Part shown: positions 45,414 to 55,024 of the stretch, piece after piece
How positions within the stretch are numbered: position 1 is the stretch's first letter
How the letters are laid out: every line of letters begins with the position of its first letter
Source: Gemmatimonadota bacterium
GTDB lineage: Bacteria; Latescibacterota; UBA2968; UBA8231
Assembly: GCA_018673255.1 (NCBI GenBank)
Contig: JABHDC010000118.1
Span: forward strand, 1 to 64,000
Direction: 5' to 3'
DNA: 64,000 nt
Position numbers and translations under genes: made by a program
The notes under the pieces: model-generated
Database searches by the model: none
Told to the model about the DNA's origin: nothing
The model's input: only the letters and a program-made list of their open reading frames with translations

Positions 45414-45734
45414 CTATGTCAGGAAAGCGTGTTTGAGCAGGTAGATCCGCGGCCGGCCTGCACGGGGCGTCACGTTGGAGGGAAGACCGGGGTTGTGTGG
45501 CAACTGGTTCAACAGCGTCAGACCGTGGGTCGTCGACAGGAAAGCGAGTTTCTCTGTCAGGTCTTCTTCACCAAAGGCGCTTTCACAGAAAGCAGGCACG
45601 CCCGGCGTTGCGAAGCTTGATGGTCCGGAGAATTCGTTTGCGAATTCACACGCAGCAAGTGCGATCAGCAGCGTAACCCAGAGATATTGCTGAGTCTCCT
45701 TCACGAGCACATCAATGTTGTGGTGAAACTGCAT
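45414..45734 (-). CDS. Questionable small ORF, 106 aa
   Basis: The frame starts MQFHHNIDVLVKETQQ and includes a short hydrophobic run LWVTLLIALAAC that could be a lipoprotein signal, then a low-complexity polar region. GGGGAG lies 12 bases upstream, rather far. No family recognised. It may be real because no competing gene occupies this region, but it could be chance. Confidence 0.35.
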   Translation of the reverse strand: MQFHHNIDVLVKETQQYLWVTLLIALAACEFANEFSGPSSFATPGVPAFCESAFGEEDLTEKLAFLSTTHGLTLLNQLPHNPGLPSNVTPRAGRPRIYLLKHAFLT

Positions 45735-45803
45735 CTTGTTGTGAAGCTCCCCAACTTGGGGCCAAAGATCCAGTCGAATCGGCCAGGTCCAGGTCTGCCA
45801 TAT

Positions 45804-46670
45804 TCAGCCGATCCCTAATCGCTCGCAGATCTCGTCGAATTCTCGCTGCGTCATGTCGTCCATCGGCGGGATGGTGTCCGGTGCCCGGAAGTGGGGATGG
45901 TCGATGATACCCTGACGGCAGAGGATCTGCTTGTGCACCACACCATTGATCCGAAGCACAGGCTGGATCTGCTGCTCCCATTCCAGCCGGGCAGCGGTCT
46001 CGTCGCCTGCCTGCCACAGATCCCAGACACGAACGAAGGCATGAGGCAGACTCGGCCAGGGCATGGTACCCTGTGAGCCACGACGCAATTCTTCGATCAA
46101 CTGGGTGCCGCTGGCCCCGCCGAGCACGGTGACGCGGTTGCCACACTTGTCGACGCAATCTCTGATCTTCTTCGGTGTGGGGGCGCTCTCCACCTTGGCG
46201 TAGCAGAGATTGTCACTGTCATCGGCCAGATCTGAAAGCAGATCACCACTGACGATTCCACTCACTTCCTGCACAAAGACCGGCACCTGCACGGCCTTGC
46301 ACAGGGCGCTGAAATACTGCCGAATCAACTCGGGCGTCCCATCCGGTGGCGTGCCCATGACGGCATCGACGCCCAGGGATTGAGCCCGCTTGCTGTAGAG
46401 GATCGTCGCCTGTGTCGAGGGTGCTCCCGTATTTGCCACGACAGGTACGCGACCGGCTGCCTGCTCGACGATGATCTGGGTGATCTGGTCTCGCTCGGCC
46501 TCGGTCAGCTTGGGGATCTCAGTCGCGAAGGCGATGCCGAATCCGTGCACACCGGCGTCGATACAGTAGTCGACGAGTCGACGTAGGCTGTCCTCGTCAA
46601 TGCGATCCGCCTGGTCGAAGGGCGTGATGAGGATGGGGACGACACCGTGGAAGAGGGGATCTGTCATCAT
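45804..46670 (-). CDS. DHDPS/NAL-family class I aldolase-like protein
   Basis: 288 residues, (beta/alpha)8 barrel of the DapA/N-acetylneuraminate lyase group. It shows the TPFDQADRIDEDSLRRLVDY start, a TGAPST loop and the Schiff-base Lys159 (CYAKVESAP). The usual YNxP tyrosine loop is replaced by FVQEVSG, so it is unlikely to be dihydrodipicolinate synthase itself. A 2-keto-3-deoxy sugar-acid aldolase or dehydratase is the better guess and would fit the uronate theme. The gene follows the alpha/beta hydrolase by six bases, as a two-gene operon. Confidence 0.88.
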   Translation of the reverse strand: MMTDPLFHGVVPILITPFDQADRIDEDSLRRLVDYCIDAGVHGFGIAFATEIPKLTEAERDQITQIIVEQAAGRVPVVANTGAPSTQATILYSKRAQSLGVDAVMGTPPDGTPELIRQYFSALCKAVQVPVFVQEVSGIVSGDLLSDLADDSDNLCYAKVESAPTPKKIRDCVDKCGNRVTVLGGASGTQLIEELRRGSQGTMPWPSLPHAFVRVWDLWQAGDETAARLEWEQQIQPVLRINGVVHKQILCRQGIIDHPHFRAPDTIPPMDDMTQREFDEICERLGIG

Positions 46671-46676
46671 GCAGAC

Positions 46677-47489
46677 CTACAGCTGTTCAGAGAGCCAGGC
46701 GAGGATCTCAGCATTGTTCTCGCGGGGTGGCAGGTAGTGGTTCGATTCGATCCAGATCTGCTGCTTGGGATCCGGCATGGCGGCGAAGAGTTCTTCCCCC
46801 GGTTCGCGGCCGTCGCCGGTGGCATTGACCATCAGTGTCGGTGCTGAGATCCGCGGGGCAAAATTGAGCATGTTCACCCAACGTGTTCGTGGGTCATCGC
46901 TGTCGCCGGCAACCCAGGCGCCGATGACGGTGAGGGCGACGGCGGCAAAACGATCATCGAGCCCTGCCACCATGCAGCCGATCCAACCGCCGAGTGATCC
47001 ACCGAACAGCCCGATACGGGATCGGTCGACTTCAGGCCGTGTGAGCAGATAATCGAGACCCCGGCGTTGATCGACGACGGATTGTGTCATCCATTCGCGA
47101 TGGTGATAGGAGCCTGCGGCCATGATGTTGAGGGGCTCCGTCATGCGTTCGCCGTGGCCGGCATTGTCGATGCAGAGCACGCAGTAGCCGGCACGGGCCA
47201 GGATGTCCATCCAGTCCATTGCCCAGTCTTCGTTGCGTCCCCAGAAGCTGTTGGCACCGTGAACGAGCAGGATGGCTGGATGCGGGCCGGGGCCGGCTTC
47301 GTGTGGTGTGACGAAGTGTCCGGGGACTCGCTCGCCGTGGGTGCTGGAGTAGATAACCTTCTCGATCGTGTAGGGAATGCGCGCCTTCCACGAGCCGACC
47401 GTGACGGCTTCGAGCGGCTGATTCGCCTCGTATTGGTAGCGATCGGCGATCTGGGCGAAGGAGGCGGTATCGACAGGTTCGCGGCTCAC
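46677..47489 (-). CDS. Alpha/beta hydrolase (acetyl-xylan esterase/dienelactone hydrolase-like)
   Basis: 270 residues without signal peptide. Motifs: oxyanion-side LLVHGANSFWG (75-85), nucleophile elbow GGSLGG with Ser165, and a late LMVNATGDGREPGEE segment supplying the catalytic Asp; the His is likely in IESNHYLPP. Probably an esterase acting on acylated or lactone sugars. It is the first gene of the pair with the aldolase-like gene. Confidence 0.87.
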   Translation of the reverse strand: MSREPVDTASFAQIADRYQYEANQPLEAVTVGSWKARIPYTIEKVIYSSTHGERVPGHFVTPHEAGPGPHPAILLVHGANSFWGRNEDWAMDWMDILARAGYCVLCIDNAGHGERMTEPLNIMAAGSYHHREWMTQSVVDQRRGLDYLLTRPEVDRSRIGLFGGSLGGWIGCMVAGLDDRFAAVALTVIGAWVAGDSDDPRTRWVNMLNFAPRISAPTLMVNATGDGREPGEELFAAMPDPKQQIWIESNHYLPPRENNAEILAWLSEQL

Positions 47490-47642
47490 GGGGGTTTCTC
47501 ACAGTTGGAGTGCGCGTACGGATGCGAAGGGATTGCTCCTGAAGGCAGTATCGTATGCGTGCCCGCTCAAGGGCAACCCCAGTTCGTGGGAGCTGGCACA
47601 CAGAAAGTGCAGCGCATCTGGCGCAGGTTGTAGATTGAGGGC

Positions 47643-49571
47643 ATGACGACAATGAACGATGCACTCTCAGCCCTCGAGCAACACTTCGGATTCGACCAAT
47701 TTCTCCCGGGGCAGGCCGAGGCCGTGGGTCACCTCCTCGACGGGCATTCGACGGCGGCCGTGTTCCCTACGGGCGGTGGGAAGTCCCTGTGCTACCAGTT
47801 ACCCTCGCTGCTGTTGCCCGGACTCACACTGGTGGTCTCGCCCCTCATCGCTTTGATGAAGGACCAGATCGATGCCCTGCGTCGTCGCGGGATCGAGGCG
47901 GCGCGCCTGGATTCGAGTCTCAGCCTGGATGAATACCGGGAGGTGATGGAGGGGGTTCGGTCAGGATCTCTTCGATTGCTCTATGTGGCACCCGAACGTT
48001 TCAACAATGAACGCTTTCGGCAGGCCATTGAGGGGATCGACATCAGCCTCTTCGCCGTCGACGAGGCCCACTGCATCTCGGAGTGGGGCCATAATTTCCG
48101 CCCGGACTATCTGAAGCTTGCCGGTTTTGCCCGCGAGTATGGCGCCGAGCGGGTCCTGGCCCTGACAGCGACAGCGACGCCGCGCGTCCTGGATGATATC
48201 TGCGCGGGTTTCGACATCGATGCGGCCCATGCTGTGCGCACCGGGTTCTATCGACCGAATCTGGAATTGCGTACCCAACCGGTGCGAGCCGGTGCGCGTG
48301 ACGCGGCGCTGCTGGCTGCGATCGGCGCCAGCGAACCGGGTCCGACGATCGTCTACGTCACGTTGCAGCGAACCGCCGAGGATGTGGCAGATCGACTGCG
48401 GGCAGGCGGACTGGATGCCCACGCCTATCACGCGGGCATGAAGGATGAGGACCGCGCCATCGTGCAGGATCGATTCATGGCTTCCACTTCGTCCATCGTG
48501 GTGGCGACGATCGCCTTCGGCATGGGTGTGGACAAGGCCGATATCCGTTATGTCTACCACTACAATCTGCCCAAGAGCCTGGAGAATTACGCCCAGGAGA
48601 TCGGTCGGGCGGGCCGCGACGGGAATCGGTCGGTCTGCCACTGTCTGGTGTGTGCCGATGATCTGACGGTGCTCGAGAATTTCGTCTACGGTGACACGCC
48701 GGATGATGCATCCGTCCGGGCCCTCGTGGATGATGTCTTTGCCCGGGATCCGGCCTTTGATGTGAGTCTGTACGATCTGTCAGCGCAGCATGATATCCGG
48801 CCTCTCGTGTTGCGGACGCTGCTCACGAGACTCGAGTTGGATGGATACCTGGAAGGGGGCACACCCTTCTATTCGGCCTACAAGTTCAAACCCCTCATCG
48901 ACCCGAGTGAGATCACGGCCCGTTTCGATGGCGAGCGCGGGCAGTTCATCGAGGGTCTGTTCAACCACGCGAAACAGGGCCGAGTCTGGTTCCAGGTCGA
49001 TCCTGCCCAGGCGGCGACTGAGTTGCGGACCGATCGTGAACGTGTGATCAGAGCGCTGGACTGGCTCGGTGACCAGCAATTGCTCGAGGTACAGGCGGGC
49101 GGCGTGAGAAATCGGTATCAGCGTCTGCGTCAGGCAGATGACCTGCAGGCACTGGCCGATGATCTGGTCTCCTACAACATGAAGCGGGAGGCGGCAGAGG
49201 CGGACCGTCTGCAACAGGTGCTGGACCTGTTCAATCTGGACAGCTGCCGGTCTGCAGCGCTGGCGGCACACTTCGGTGAGCAGTTGGAGACGCCCTGCGG
49301 CCATTGCAGTGGTTGTCTCGGTGAGGTGGTGCCCATCGAACCGAGATCAGAACGCCCCATCCAGGATGATCTGTGGGATCGAGTGCAACCCACCGTCGAG
49401 GCGGCAGGGGATGTGCTGGGAACGCCGCGGGCCGTGGCACGTTTCCTGTGCGGACTCACGTCACCCCGCATGACGCGGGCGCGCTTGGCCAGGGATCCGC
49501 TCTACGGCACTCTGACCGACCTGCCCTTCCCGAAGGTGCTGGCGTGGGTGGAGCAGAGACTTTCTACCTGA
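47643..49571 (+). CDS. recQ: RecQ-family ATP-dependent DNA helicase
   Basis: 642 residues. The Q-motif region FGFDQFLPGQ leads to Walker A PTGGGKSLCY (Lys47). DEAHCISEWGHNFRP gives the DEAH box plus the RecQ aromatic-rich loop. Helicase motifs V and VI are in GMGVDKADIRYVYH and ENYAQEIGRAGRDG. The RQC region includes the zinc-binding cysteines (DSCRSAALAAHF, CGHCSGC). There is no recognisable HRDC domain at the C-terminus. It unwinds DNA 3'-5' in recombination and fork repair. It is the only clear housekeeping DNA gene here and diverges from the hydrolase operon. Confidence 0.95.
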   Translation: MTTMNDALSALEQHFGFDQFLPGQAEAVGHLLDGHSTAAVFPTGGGKSLCYQLPSLLLPGLTLVVSPLIALMKDQIDALRRRGIEAARLDSSLSLDEYREVMEGVRSGSLRLLYVAPERFNNERFRQAIEGIDISLFAVDEAHCISEWGHNFRPDYLKLAGFAREYGAERVLALTATATPRVLDDICAGFDIDAAHAVRTGFYRPNLELRTQPVRAGARDAALLAAIGASEPGPTIVYVTLQRTAEDVADRLRAGGLDAHAYHAGMKDEDRAIVQDRFMASTSSIVVATIAFGMGVDKADIRYVYHYNLPKSLENYAQEIGRAGRDGNRSVCHCLVCADDLTVLENFVYGDTPDDASVRALVDDVFARDPAFDVSLYDLSAQHDIRPLVLRTLLTRLELDGYLEGGTPFYSAYKFKPLIDPSEITARFDGERGQFIEGLFNHAKQGRVWFQVDPAQAATELRTDRERVIRALDWLGDQQLLEVQAGGVRNRYQRLRQADDLQALADDLVSYNMKREAAEADRLQQVLDLFNLDSCRSAALAAHFGEQLETPCGHCSGCLGEVVPIEPRSERPIQDDLWDRVQPTVEAAGDVLGTPRAVARFLCGLTSPRMTRARLARDPLYGTLTDLPFPKVLAWVEQRLST

Positions 49572-49622
49572 AGCCTGCTCCTTGCGTCTGTGCGCCGGTG
49601 ACGTATGGCGTGGTCCAGAGCA

Positions 49623-51731
49623 CTAGGCGACCACGGACAGGGCGCTGGCCACACCCGTTACACCCGAACGATTGCGACTGCGCATCTGCGCCGTATTCAT
49701 GCCATCGCGTAGTGGCCAATTCCACTCCTGCGTCATCTCCTGCCACGGGCCATCGCCGATTCGCACCTCGTAGGCGGCGAAGTCGGGCGTGGACGATTCC
49801 ATCGACATCTTCAGCTGGCGACCATCCTCGATGCTCACGGCCGTGAAGCGCGTCTGATTGAGGGTGGGATAGAAGTCGGCGCGGCGGTTTGTGTGGTGGG
49901 AGAAGTGTGGCAAAGGCGGCACGCGATCCTCCGCCCAGTTCAGATAACCATCCCAGGCCCAGATCTCGGTGCCTTGACTCACTGGCAACGGACGTGGCCG
50001 GCTGAAGACATCGAAGCGCGGCACGATGCGGAAATGGCTGAAGCTGCGAAACAGGAAGAGGGCGCCATGGTCGCCATCGTCGACACTGTGCTCGTATTCG
50101 CCGTCCCAGTAGGTGATGGGAAGATCCGCCACGAGAGCGTCCAGATCCTGTCGATACAGGTAGGGGCTTTGCCAGGTCTCGATCGTTTCCAGACGATCGA
50201 CGAGGACCCGGTGGATCTCTTCCGTATCCAACGGGGTCAGTGTTCGACGGTCGAACCAGTAGTAGTCGCGGGTGGCATCCAGATGGATCCATTTCTCGTG
50301 ATCATTCGACCACACTTCGCAGATCTCGTGCCCCGTCATGCCCTCGCTGTGGAAGTTGAGATGTCGCGCCGGCATGCCAAAGCTCTGCAGGGCCGCCACG
50401 AGCACGACATTCGGATAGAGACACATCTTGTCGCGTCGGCGGGCCGAATAGGAGTTCAGCTCGATACTGCAATCCTCGCCCCGTTGCAGGTCGATCCAGT
50501 CCAGGACATTCCACGGGAAGTGGGTGCAGTCGCCGAGCGGAATGTGATAGGCCCAACGGTGCAGCCGCTGAATCACTTCAAACTGGGTCTGCGCACCGGC
50601 AACGACGGCATCCAGCTCACACTCGCGTCGCAATTGCTGCAGCAGGCGGCAGCGCGGATCCTCATGCGGCATCGGCTCACTCGAGGGTCGGATCCGCGCA
50701 TTGCGGAAGCCGGCAACCCGCGGCAGGCGATCGGTGCCGATGCCGACCTTCGCCTGAAGGGTGAGCGACTCAAGGGCTGGTGAGGCACACCGATCGGTCG
50801 TCGACCACTGTATACGCGCCTGCACATAGCGGCCGCGCAGAACCGGCAGATCTGCGCCGGATACACAGGTCTGCCAATCGCTCCAGTTGTCATCCTCTGA
50901 TGGGGCAGCACTTCCTGTTGGTGCCGGGTGTGCCCCACTGCGCATGGAGATGGAGAGTGCCGTGCCATCCGGTTGGTTTTCGGCCCAGCTGACCTGCAGC
51001 GTCTCAAGGGTTCGTTCGCTGCGCACGGGCTGATCCTGCTCACCTGCCGCGTCCAGGACGGACGCGATGAGCTCTCCCTGCGGGAGGTATCGATCCAGCA
51101 GCAGGCGCACGACGTATTCGCCCCGCTCCGCTTCCCAGGTATCGCCGCCATCGATGCTTCGGTCGCTGTCGTGGGGAAGCACGACGGGATCTTCCATGCC
51201 TTTGCTGAAGTCGCGGTAGTCGGCGACCATCAACTGCCACCCCGAACCACCATCGACCGCGCTCATGCGGATCTCGTTCTCACCTTCGCGCAGGACCCCG
51301 GCCGGGATGGGCACATAGTACCACCGACTCCACGACAGCTCTCTGTATTGCCGGGCCTCGGGCGCCACCTGAGAGGAAGGTGGACGCAGCACCTCTACAC
51401 CATTGATGAGGAGACGCAGCGTGCTCTGGCTGTCGTTGTCCTCAATCGCAACGAAGCCGAGTTGCGTCGAGATGGCATCGGCCCGATCGAGTCGAAGGAC
51501 CTTCCTGACTTCGAGTTCACCTTCGAGTTGGAAGAAGGGTTCGATCTCGGGGTGATCGGATCTGCCGGCGCCGGGTGAGTCGCTCTCGATGACCTCGCCA
51601 CGGAAGATGCGGATCGAACCGTCGTCGTCACCCTTCCACAGCTGACTGACTCGATCGGCCTCGTGATAGAGGGTGGTTGCATCTATCGAGGTGATCACTT
51701 CCTGGATTCCGGTTGCCGTCTGTGTCGTCAT
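49623..51731 (-). CDS. Transglutaminase-like cysteine protein with N-terminal beta domains
   Basis: The frame is open back to 51806, but the ATG at 51731 (MTTQTATG) with AGAGG upstream is preferred (702 residues). The N-terminal 370 residues are beta-rich, with jelly-roll-like segments (LRLLINGVEVLRPP, WYYVPIPAGVLREGENEIRMS). The central part is transglutaminase-like with a plausible triad: Cys in DKMCLYPNVVLVAAL, His in MTGHEICEVW and Asp in IHLDATRDYYW. A C-terminal Ig-like domain ends the protein. No signal peptide. It may cleave or cross-link amides. It is the last gene of a four-gene operon with a PhyH, a BNR propeller and a UroD-like protein. Confidence 0.75.
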   Translation of the reverse strand: MTTQTATGIQEVITSIDATTLYHEADRVSQLWKGDDDGSIRIFRGEVIESDSPGAGRSDHPEIEPFFQLEGELEVRKVLRLDRADAISTQLGFVAIEDNDSQSTLRLLINGVEVLRPPSSQVAPEARQYRELSWSRWYYVPIPAGVLREGENEIRMSAVDGGSGWQLMVADYRDFSKGMEDPVVLPHDSDRSIDGGDTWEAERGEYVVRLLLDRYLPQGELIASVLDAAGEQDQPVRSERTLETLQVSWAENQPDGTALSISMRSGAHPAPTGSAAPSEDDNWSDWQTCVSGADLPVLRGRYVQARIQWSTTDRCASPALESLTLQAKVGIGTDRLPRVAGFRNARIRPSSEPMPHEDPRCRLLQQLRRECELDAVVAGAQTQFEVIQRLHRWAYHIPLGDCTHFPWNVLDWIDLQRGEDCSIELNSYSARRRDKMCLYPNVVLVAALQSFGMPARHLNFHSEGMTGHEICEVWSNDHEKWIHLDATRDYYWFDRRTLTPLDTEEIHRVLVDRLETIETWQSPYLYRQDLDALVADLPITYWDGEYEHSVDDGDHGALFLFRSFSHFRIVPRFDVFSRPRPLPVSQGTEIWAWDGYLNWAEDRVPPLPHFSHHTNRRADFYPTLNQTRFTAVSIEDGRQLKMSMESSTPDFAAYEVRIGDGPWQEMTQEWNWPLRDGMNTAQMRSRNRSGVTGVASALSVVA

Positions 51732-51787
51732 GGGTCCCTCTGCTGAGGAGCGTGTCCTGGCGCGCGGTTTCAGAACGCGTCGGCCAC

Positions 51788-52867
51788 TCACTGTGTAAAT
51801 TCCCATCGTTCGAGCCGGCCGAGCCAGTCGCGAGCCTCGGTGGGATTGGTGAAGTATGCGTCTACCGCCAGTCGACGCGGCGACAGATGGGGCAGAATGT
51901 GGAACAGATCCGCGGGCGAATACTTGCGAAGTATGAGGCAGCGCCCACGCGCCTGCACGCTCTGCATCAGTGGAATGGTCGTCGACAGGGGCGGACTGAC
52001 CTGTCCGTCATACACGATCTGGATTCCCTGGATTTCATCGGCGCTGAGTACCTCCTCGATCAGATGGATGGCGCCGGCGTGGATATGCATCCATGTCACA
52101 TCCGCCACGCGTGCAAGTTCGCGATCCAGAGGCAGGAAGATCTCGCGATACTGGCGTGGTGAGATGATCGTACAGAAGTCCTCCTGCAGAGCGGCACCAC
52201 GTCCGGGGGTCCACAGCGACCACTGGGTTGCTGAGCCGCCATCGAGGAGCGGTACGATGTCGAAGTGGGATCGCGCATGTGCCTCCCAGGCGGCGGCACC
52301 CGTCGCGGCCAGACGCTGCACTTGCTCTGGGTATTCGTAGAGGTCGGATGCCAGGCGCGTCGGGCCCCGCAGATTGGCGCAGATGTCACTCGGCCCTTCC
52401 AGCAGCCCCGGAATCACCGCGTACTGTCCACCACTTCGGTCCACGAGCTGATGGGCAAGATTCAGCGACCGTTGCACCCATTCATTCGAGTGGTCGTATC
52501 GCACACTCGGGGTGGCGGACCAATCATCGATGATGGGTTCACAGGCCATCATCCGGGCCGTAGCGCGCAGTGGTGCTCCGAATACGGCCCCCGTGTAGTA
52601 CACCCCGCCGCCAGCCAGGATGGCAGGTGGCGTGTCGTCTTCGAAAGCGGTGTGCTCGAGCACACTCTGTTCGATTCGCTCCAGCTGTTCGCCATTGCGT
52701 CCGGCGTCGAAGTGGGCGATCTCGCCTTCCAGCGTCTGCTCGGGACCCACATCCAACTCATCGGTGTCCGAGAAATGGGCGATCACCGGAGGACGGTCTG
52801 CGAGACGGCCATTCCAGAAGGCAGACCACCGTTCCAGAGATTGAGGCCAGCCTGGTTTGTTCAGCAT
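51788..52867 (-). CDS. Uroporphyrinogen decarboxylase (URO-D)-fold protein, probably not HemE
   Basis: 359 residues. The barrel pattern GLLEGPSDICANLRGPTRLASDLYEYPEQV in the middle and the later ITSP-like IISPRQYREIFLPLDRELA and MHIHAGAI segments are those of URO-D-like methyltransferase/decarboxylase proteins. The N-terminal HemE arginine/aspartate motif is absent. Such paralogues are often corrinoid-methyltransferase related or of unknown role in catabolic clusters. It lies between the BNR gene and the transglutaminase-like gene, with about 55 bases on each side. Confidence 0.78.
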   Translation of the reverse strand: MLNKPGWPQSLERWSAFWNGRLADRPPVIAHFSDTDELDVGPEQTLEGEIAHFDAGRNGEQLERIEQSVLEHTAFEDDTPPAILAGGGVYYTGAVFGAPLRATARMMACEPIIDDWSATPSVRYDHSNEWVQRSLNLAHQLVDRSGGQYAVIPGLLEGPSDICANLRGPTRLASDLYEYPEQVQRLAATGAAAWEAHARSHFDIVPLLDGGSATQWSLWTPGRGAALQEDFCTIISPRQYREIFLPLDRELARVADVTWMHIHAGAIHLIEEVLSADEIQGIQIVYDGQVSPPLSTTIPLMQSVQARGRCLILRKYSPADLFHILPHLSPRRLAVDAYFTNPTEARDWLGRLERWEFTQ

Positions 52868-52922
52868 GGAACCTTCCGTTGCGGTCTCGGGCAGGAACTC
52901 GCCGGCCCGCCAGATGCGTTGT

Positions 52923-53846
52923 TCAGTCGGACGGTAGTCGAACCCTGGCCAGGTAGATACTCGATCTGCCTTCGTGGGAAGAATAGTAGGTCATCCAGAG
53001 CAGACCTTCATACCACACCATGCCTGGATAGGAGCAATCGCCGCCACTGGGCAGAACGAGAGCCGGTATATAGCTGTCACGTGTCATGCGGGCCAGCACG
53101 GTGGCCGGCTCGTCGGTGGCAGATCGACCACGGGCCGACGCCCACAGGGTGCCATCCGGGGTACGGATGAAGTTGGGGCCACCCAGACTGGCCTTGATCC
53201 GCGTGAAGGACCACTCGTCATACGGCGGCTGACTCGAACCGATCCAGTCAGGGCGAATGAGGGCGATCATCTCGCCATCGGGCATGACCCGCACCGTCGT
53301 CTCGCTGGCCGTCCAGATGTCGTCGGGCAGGATGAACTCGGTGATAAAATCCCAGGACAGACCGTCCGTCGTGCAATAGAGCATACCGCGTCGCGGATTG
53401 TTGCCGATCCCGAGCTTGGACACGCTGTAGCCAACGGTGCCATGCCACGTGACGCGCCACAACCAGTGATCTTCAGCCAGGCAACGTGTGGGTGTCGTCC
53501 AGTTCGTGGCATCATCGGAGAAGGCCACGCGGGGTGAGCGTGTGCGGTAGCGGCCGTCGGGGGCGAAGAAGTTGGCACTCGTGAGTAGCATCACCCGCCC
53601 GGCAGGTGTCACCGACAGCTTGGGATCACGCAGATCGACGCCAGCCTCTTCGATCTCGGCGGCACTTGACCAGCTGTCGCCATCTGCAGAGCGCAGCACA
53701 CGGATCGTGGCCGGGCAGTGGCCGTGCGATTCGGCCTCGCGGAATGTGCACAGCCAGCCATCGCCGAATCGCAACAGGTCGGTGAAAGCATTGTGGGGCG
53801 CAGCGTCCCAGATCTTGGTGAGGGAAACTAGTTCGGGTGTTGCCAT
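52923..53846 (-). CDS. BNR-repeat/sialidase-like beta-propeller
   Basis: The start at 53846 follows AGGAGG at eight bases; 307 residues, although the frame is open further upstream over the PhyH gene. Asp-box-like blades occur (SADGDSWSS, SDDATNWTT, TTDGLSWDF). The fold is a six-bladed propeller; a catalytic Glu/Tyr/Arg triad could not be assigned. No signal peptide. The gene is second in the operon after PhyH. Likely binds or cleaves a sugar-linked substrate in the cytosol. Confidence 0.8.
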   Translation of the reverse strand: MATPELVSLTKIWDAAPHNAFTDLLRFGDGWLCTFREAESHGHCPATIRVLRSADGDSWSSAAEIEEAGVDLRDPKLSVTPAGRVMLLTSANFFAPDGRYRTRSPRVAFSDDATNWTTPTRCLAEDHWLWRVTWHGTVGYSVSKLGIGNNPRRGMLYCTTDGLSWDFITEFILPDDIWTASETTVRVMPDGEMIALIRPDWIGSSQPPYDEWSFTRIKASLGGPNFIRTPDGTLWASARGRSATDEPATVLARMTRDSYIPALVLPSGGDCSYPGMVWYEGLLWMTYYSSHEGRSSIYLARVRLPSD

Positions 53847-53898
53847 GGTGGGAACCTCCTCAGGACCGCGAAAACTCGGCGGTGGTCGCCGACCGTAG

Positions 53899-54744
53899 CT
53901 ACCTCGGCAGGTAGGCGCTGGGCGTTCGTGTGCTCGGACAGGTGAAACTCGGATCATAGTCGCGGATGGCGTCGGGGATCTCACCCGTCCACCAGCTCGG
54001 TGGCTGCGGGAAAGAGAAGACGTCATGCCAGGCCAGCACGAGTGTGCGCCGCTGATCGGTCTGGTTTGGCCAGGCGGCGTGCAGCAGACGTGCATCGGCG
54101 ATGATCAGATCGCCGGTCCTCAGCGGTACGTCGATGCTATCGGGGTGATCCATGAAGATGGGATGATCGAGATCATCGATGGCCTGGATCTCGGGTGTGT
54201 GCGCATTGGGTAGAAGATCATGGAGCTCGATGCGCTTGCGATGGGTACCCGGAATCACTCGCAGGCAGCCATTCTCCCGACTCGTGTCGCTCATGTAGTA
54301 GGAGAGGAAGATCCTTGTCGGCCAGGGCGCGGCAGCTTCCGGGTGGTCCCAGTTCGTGAAATCCTGATGCCAATACAGAGGCGGTCCGAAAGCCGGCTTG
54401 GACAGCAGGATCAGACTGCCCCCGGCTGAACGCACGTCCTCCAGGCCCAGCTCAGCACAGACCTGCTTTTGTGGTTCATGGTTGAGCAGCTGCTCCACGA
54501 TGGGCGCCGGAAACTGGCGATGGTCGGGTTCGCGATCCATCTGCTGCCAGTGGCTCTCGGTGTAGACGTGGATGTCGCTGCCTTGGTACTGATACCGTGG
54601 ATCCACCGGTACGGCCTCGAAGACTTCCTGAGACCACCTCTGTAACTGGCTGAGCAGTGGATCACCCAGAATGCCCGGCACGATAGCGAACCCGTCACGA
54701 ACCAGCTGATCGCGTTTCTGACGAGCTTCGATGGGATCCAACAT
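53899..54744 (-). CDS. Phytanoyl-CoA dioxygenase (PhyH) family
   Basis: The start at 54744 (MLDPIEAR) follows AAGGA; 281 residues. The Fe(II) site is intact: YWHQDF (His-x-Asp), LLHAAWPNQ with the distal His, and an Arg in TDQRRTLV that would bind 2-oxoglutarate. PhyH proteins hydroxylate diverse small molecules. This copy, unlike that at 37468-38275, is unbroken. It leads the four-gene operon with the BNR, UroD-like and transglutaminase-like genes. Confidence 0.9.
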   Translation of the reverse strand: MLDPIEARQKRDQLVRDGFAIVPGILGDPLLSQLQRWSQEVFEAVPVDPRYQYQGSDIHVYTESHWQQMDREPDHRQFPAPIVEQLLNHEPQKQVCAELGLEDVRSAGGSLILLSKPAFGPPLYWHQDFTNWDHPEAAAPWPTRIFLSYYMSDTSRENGCLRVIPGTHRKRIELHDLLPNAHTPEIQAIDDLDHPIFMDHPDSIDVPLRTGDLIIADARLLHAAWPNQTDQRRTLVLAWHDVFSFPQPPSWWTGEIPDAIRDYDPSFTCPSTRTPSAYLPR

Positions 54745-55024
54745 CTGTTCCTTGTGTCCGATCTGAGAAGGCCTGGTGCAACTCATCCTGCGACTTCATG
54801 ATTATCGTGAGTTGGGTGCAGGCCTGGCAAACAAGATGCAGGGGCATCCGATATGCCCTGCACCGACGCGGCGGCGATCTGCGCCAGCGCACGATGGCAC
54901 CCACTCGGCCTTTTGGGGTACTTACCAGAGCGCAGATAGTGACTGCCGTGCTTGGACATTTTGCGACGAGGCGGTCACTGTTCGAACTGCTTAACTGCAC
55001 AGGAACCCACGCGAATTGGACGAC

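Larger units (their letters stand above)
45249..45803. other. Intergenic region, 555 bp
   Basis: This lies between usp and the DHDPS-like gene. It holds the usp promoter region, an eight-base hairpin (AGGGGACC at 45353-45360, GGTCCCCT at 45370-45377), a GTCCGATCGGAC palindrome (about 45388-45399) and one questionable small ORF. Base composition drops in the middle part. Confidence 0.45.

Noticed and set aside
45712..46158. 148-residue minus-strand frame overlapping the DHDPS-like gene
   Set aside because: It lies in a shifted frame over a gene with a clear Schiff-base lysine motif; Arg/Pro-rich translation.
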